From Henriciella sp. (GTDB lineage: Bacteria; Pseudomonadota; Alphaproteobacteria; Caulobacterales; Hyphomonadaceae): a stretch of 64,000 nucleotides of DNA. Numbering within the stretch: position 1 is the first letter of the stretch; every line of letters starts with the position of its first letter. The stretch covers positions 62,001-126,000 of the forward strand of contig JABSPZ010000011.1 in assembly GCA_013213785.1 (NCBI GenBank), given 5' to 3'. Shown here piece by piece: positions 62,067-64,000 of the stretch. The notes beneath the pieces were generated by a model. That model was not told the origin of the DNA, did no database searches, and was given only the letters and a program-made list of their open reading frames with translations. The translations under genes were made by a program, and so were the position numbers.

Positions 62067-63809
62067 ATGCGGCGCTCCCTTTCTTGTATCGCGACAATTT
62101 TTGCTCTGGTCTCAGTTCCAGCAACAGTGAATGCACAGGATGCGAGCGGCGGACAGGCCGTTATGAGCTTTGATACAAGACATCATGATGTGATCGCTGA
62201 GTCGGGCATGGTCTCCGCTCAGGATGGTATCGCTGCAGAGGTAGGCCGGGATATCTTGGCGCAAGGCGGAAACGCAATTGATGCGGCCGTTGCAACCGGG
62301 TTCGCGCTCGCTGTGACACACCCGCAGGCCGGGAATTTGGGTGGAGGGGGATTTATGCTCGTCCATTTGGCTGAAGATGAAAGCGTCATCGCAATCGATT
62401 TTCGCGAAACTGCACCGGCTGAGGCCACCCGAGATATGTACCTGGATGAGCAGGGGAATGTAGATAACAAGCTCGCCCAATACTCACGTCTATCTGCGGG
62501 GGTGCCGGGCACGGTGATGGGATTGCTTGATGCCCTTGAGCAATATGGAACCATGAGCCGTAGCGAGGTTTTGCAACCCGCCATCCGTTTGGCCGCGGAA
62601 GGATTTCCGGTCAGCTATGCGCTCGCGAACAGCCTGGAATCGAACCGTGAAACTTTCTTGGCGGATGAGAGCTCAGTCACTTATTTTCTGGGTCGACAAG
62701 CGGGAGACCTTCTCATTCAATCAGATTTGGCCGCAAGTCTCATGCGGATCGAAGAAGGTGGCGTAGACGGTTTTTATGCCGGGCAAACCGCGGACTTGAT
62801 CATTGCGGAGATGCAGCAAGGTGTTGGCGTCATGACACTGGAGGATCTCGCAAACTATAAGACGGTCATGCGATCCCCGGTGAAGGGGCAGTTTCGCGGA
62901 CACGACATTTACGCGATGAGCCCGCCTTCGGCTGGCGGTGTTCATATCATTCAGATGCTCAATATTTTGGGCGGATATGATCTCGACGCGGATGGACACA
63001 ATAGCGCAGCTTATTTGCACAAATTGATCGAAGCGATGCGCCGCGCCTATGCGGATCGATCCAAATATTTGGGCGACCCAGATTTCGTCGATGTTCCTGT
63101 CGGAGCGATCACGTCCATGGAATACGCAGACAGACTAAGAGACACGATTTCTCTCGATGCGGCGACTCGATCTACGGAAGTGTTGCCTGGCGCGCAACTG
63201 GCCGCGGAAAGCCCAGATACCACGCACTATTCAGTGATTGATCGAGACGGAAACGCTGTCGCGGTCACCTACACATTGAACTTCTCTTTCGGCAGCGGCT
63301 ACTCGGTCGATGGCGCAGGGTTTCTCTTGAACAATGAAATGGATGACTTCTCCGCAAAGCCAGGCGCACCGAATGGGTATGGCTTGATTGGTGGGACGGC
63401 GAACGAAATCGCGCCGCTCAAACGACCGCTCTCATCTATGACGCCTTTGATCGTGAAGAAGGATGGGGAGATCGTACTGGTGACCGGAAGTCCGGGCGGG
63501 TCGACGATTATCACCTCGGTTATGCAGGTCGTCTTGAACGTGGTTGAGTGGGAGATGAACCTCGCAGAAGCGACCCACGTGCCTCGACTTCACCACCAAT
63601 GGCTGCCTGATCTGGTGTTCCCGGAGCCTGGCATCAGCATCGATACCTTGAATCTGCTCGAAGAGTGGGGACACATTTTTCCACGCGACGGCGATGGGAA
63701 GATTAGCCGCACCGTCATCGGACGCGTGAATTCGGTCGGGACGCGCGCGGGTAAAATCGTCGGCGCTGCCGATCCACGCGGTCCCGATTCATTGGCGGCC
63801 GGGCATTAG
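62067..63809 (+). CDS. ggt: Gamma-glutamyltransferase
   Basis: 580 residues from ATG 62067 (SD GGAGGAC). Signal peptide SLSCIATIFALVSVPATVNA, so periplasmic. NAIDAAVATGFALAVTHPQAGNLGGGGFMLVH is the family block; the autoprocessing Thr is in PDTTHYSVIDRDGNAVAVTYT, which begins the small subunit; GSPGGSTIITSVMQVVLN closes the active site. Cleaves glutathione and gamma-glutamyl amides. Length is standard. Confidence 0.95.
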   Translation: MRRSLSCIATIFALVSVPATVNAQDASGGQAVMSFDTRHHDVIAESGMVSAQDGIAAEVGRDILAQGGNAIDAAVATGFALAVTHPQAGNLGGGGFMLVHLAEDESVIAIDFRETAPAEATRDMYLDEQGNVDNKLAQYSRLSAGVPGTVMGLLDALEQYGTMSRSEVLQPAIRLAAEGFPVSYALANSLESNRETFLADESSVTYFLGRQAGDLLIQSDLAASLMRIEEGGVDGFYAGQTADLIIAEMQQGVGVMTLEDLANYKTVMRSPVKGQFRGHDIYAMSPPSAGGVHIIQMLNILGGYDLDADGHNSAAYLHKLIEAMRRAYADRSKYLGDPDFVDVPVGAITSMEYADRLRDTISLDAATRSTEVLPGAQLAAESPDTTHYSVIDRDGNAVAVTYTLNFSFGSGYSVDGAGFLLNNEMDDFSAKPGAPNGYGLIGGTANEIAPLKRPLSSMTPLIVKKDGEIVLVTGSPGGSTIITSVMQVVLNVVEWEMNLAEATHVPRLHHQWLPDLVFPEPGISIDTLNLLEEWGHIFPRDGDGKISRTVIGRVNSVGTRAGKIVGAADPRGPDSLAAGH

Positions 63810-63812
63810 CCT

Positions 63813-64000
63813 CTAAGAAATGAGCTCTTTCGCTGCGCGCGTTTCGATGCCGAGCGCATCGCCGACGGCGGCGTAGGTAAGGTGCCCTTCGCAGACGTTC
63901 AGTCCGTTCAAGAGATGCGGGTCTTGGGCCAGGGCCTCTTTCCAGCCCAGTCGAGCAATCCGTTTGGCATGGACGAGTGTCGCCGCGTTCAACGCATAGG
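63813..64000 (-). CDS. ald: Alanine dehydrogenase, C-terminal end (5' end outside window)
   Basis: The complement from the window edge reads YALNAATLVHAKRIARLGWKEALAQDPHLLNGLNVCEGHLTY and ends KELIS, TAG at 63813-63815. The pattern NxATLxxAxxIAxxGWxxALxxDPxLxxGLNVxxGxLTYxxVxxAL is the C-terminus of NAD-dependent alanine dehydrogenase. Only 62 codons are visible. Confidence 0.8.
   Translation of the reverse strand, partial: YALNAATLVHAKRIARLGWKEALAQDPHLLNGLNVCEGHLTYAAVGDALGIETRAAKELIS

Overview
The window is chromosomal DNA of an alphaproteobacterium, most likely from the dimorphic, prosthecate group (Hyphomonadaceae/Maricaulales, Caulobacter relatives). Supporting points are a CcrM-type GANTC methyltransferase with GANTC sites in its own leader, a CenR-type response regulator, the order dsbA-like / DUF721 (dciA) / mutY, an alphaproteobacterial SOS box (GTTC-N7-GTTC), a class I PHA synthase, large TonB receptors with a SapC-family protein, and tRNAs with an encoded CCA. 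The assignment is inference from gene content.

Layout. 1-1850: DsbA-like lipoprotein (cut by the window edge), DciA-family protein and divergent mutY. 2046-3832: a compact operon of three exported proteins that I read as a divergent curli/holdfast-anchor-like system: a 33-residue-repeat protein, a CsgC/CsgH-like protein and a CsgG-like lipoprotein. 4192-6582: a TonB receptor broken by one in-frame TAG. 6610-10441: an SOS-box-preceded radical SAM gene, a sugar:cation symporter and ccrM. 10532-13176: an exported M3 peptidase and the deletion scar of a chaperone-usher pilus locus. 13324-21654: housekeeping genes phaC, alaC-hom, glpX, a COG3904-like lipoprotein and recJ.

21665-32819 is a sugar and glycerol catabolic block: galTK, GH36 alpha-galactosidase, a DeoR/GlpR-type regulator, a sodium:sugar symporter, SapC, glpD and glpK. 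Operator-like sites with core TCG-N4-CGA occur in both the galT/alpha-galactosidase gap and the glpD/glpK gap, so one regulator may couple release of galactosides with use of glycerol.

32849-43017 is a roughly 10.2-kb integrated island. A 14-bp direct repeat equal to the 3' end of tRNA-Asn bounds it, and a tyrosine integrase lies just inside the left end. It carries an amidase / alpha-beta hydrolase / SRPBCC / TetR cassette, an IS3-family element with a -1 frameshift signal, an XRE regulator plus PD-(D/E)XK nuclease pair with an 18-bp tandem operator, and a fatty acid desaturase with a divergent PaaX-like regulator.

43004-64000 returns to core genome: tRNA-Asn, tRNA-Cys, a methyltransferase, a TPR/2OG-Fe(II) oxygenase opposite a 969-residue TonB receptor, a Pcm-like methyltransferase, an L,D-transpeptidase opposite cenR, an NmrA/DUF1772/AraC group, a DUF4212-SSS two-subunit symporter, a BCCT-like protein with choline dehydrogenase, an orphan radical SAM gene, ggt, and the end of an alanine dehydrogenase gene.
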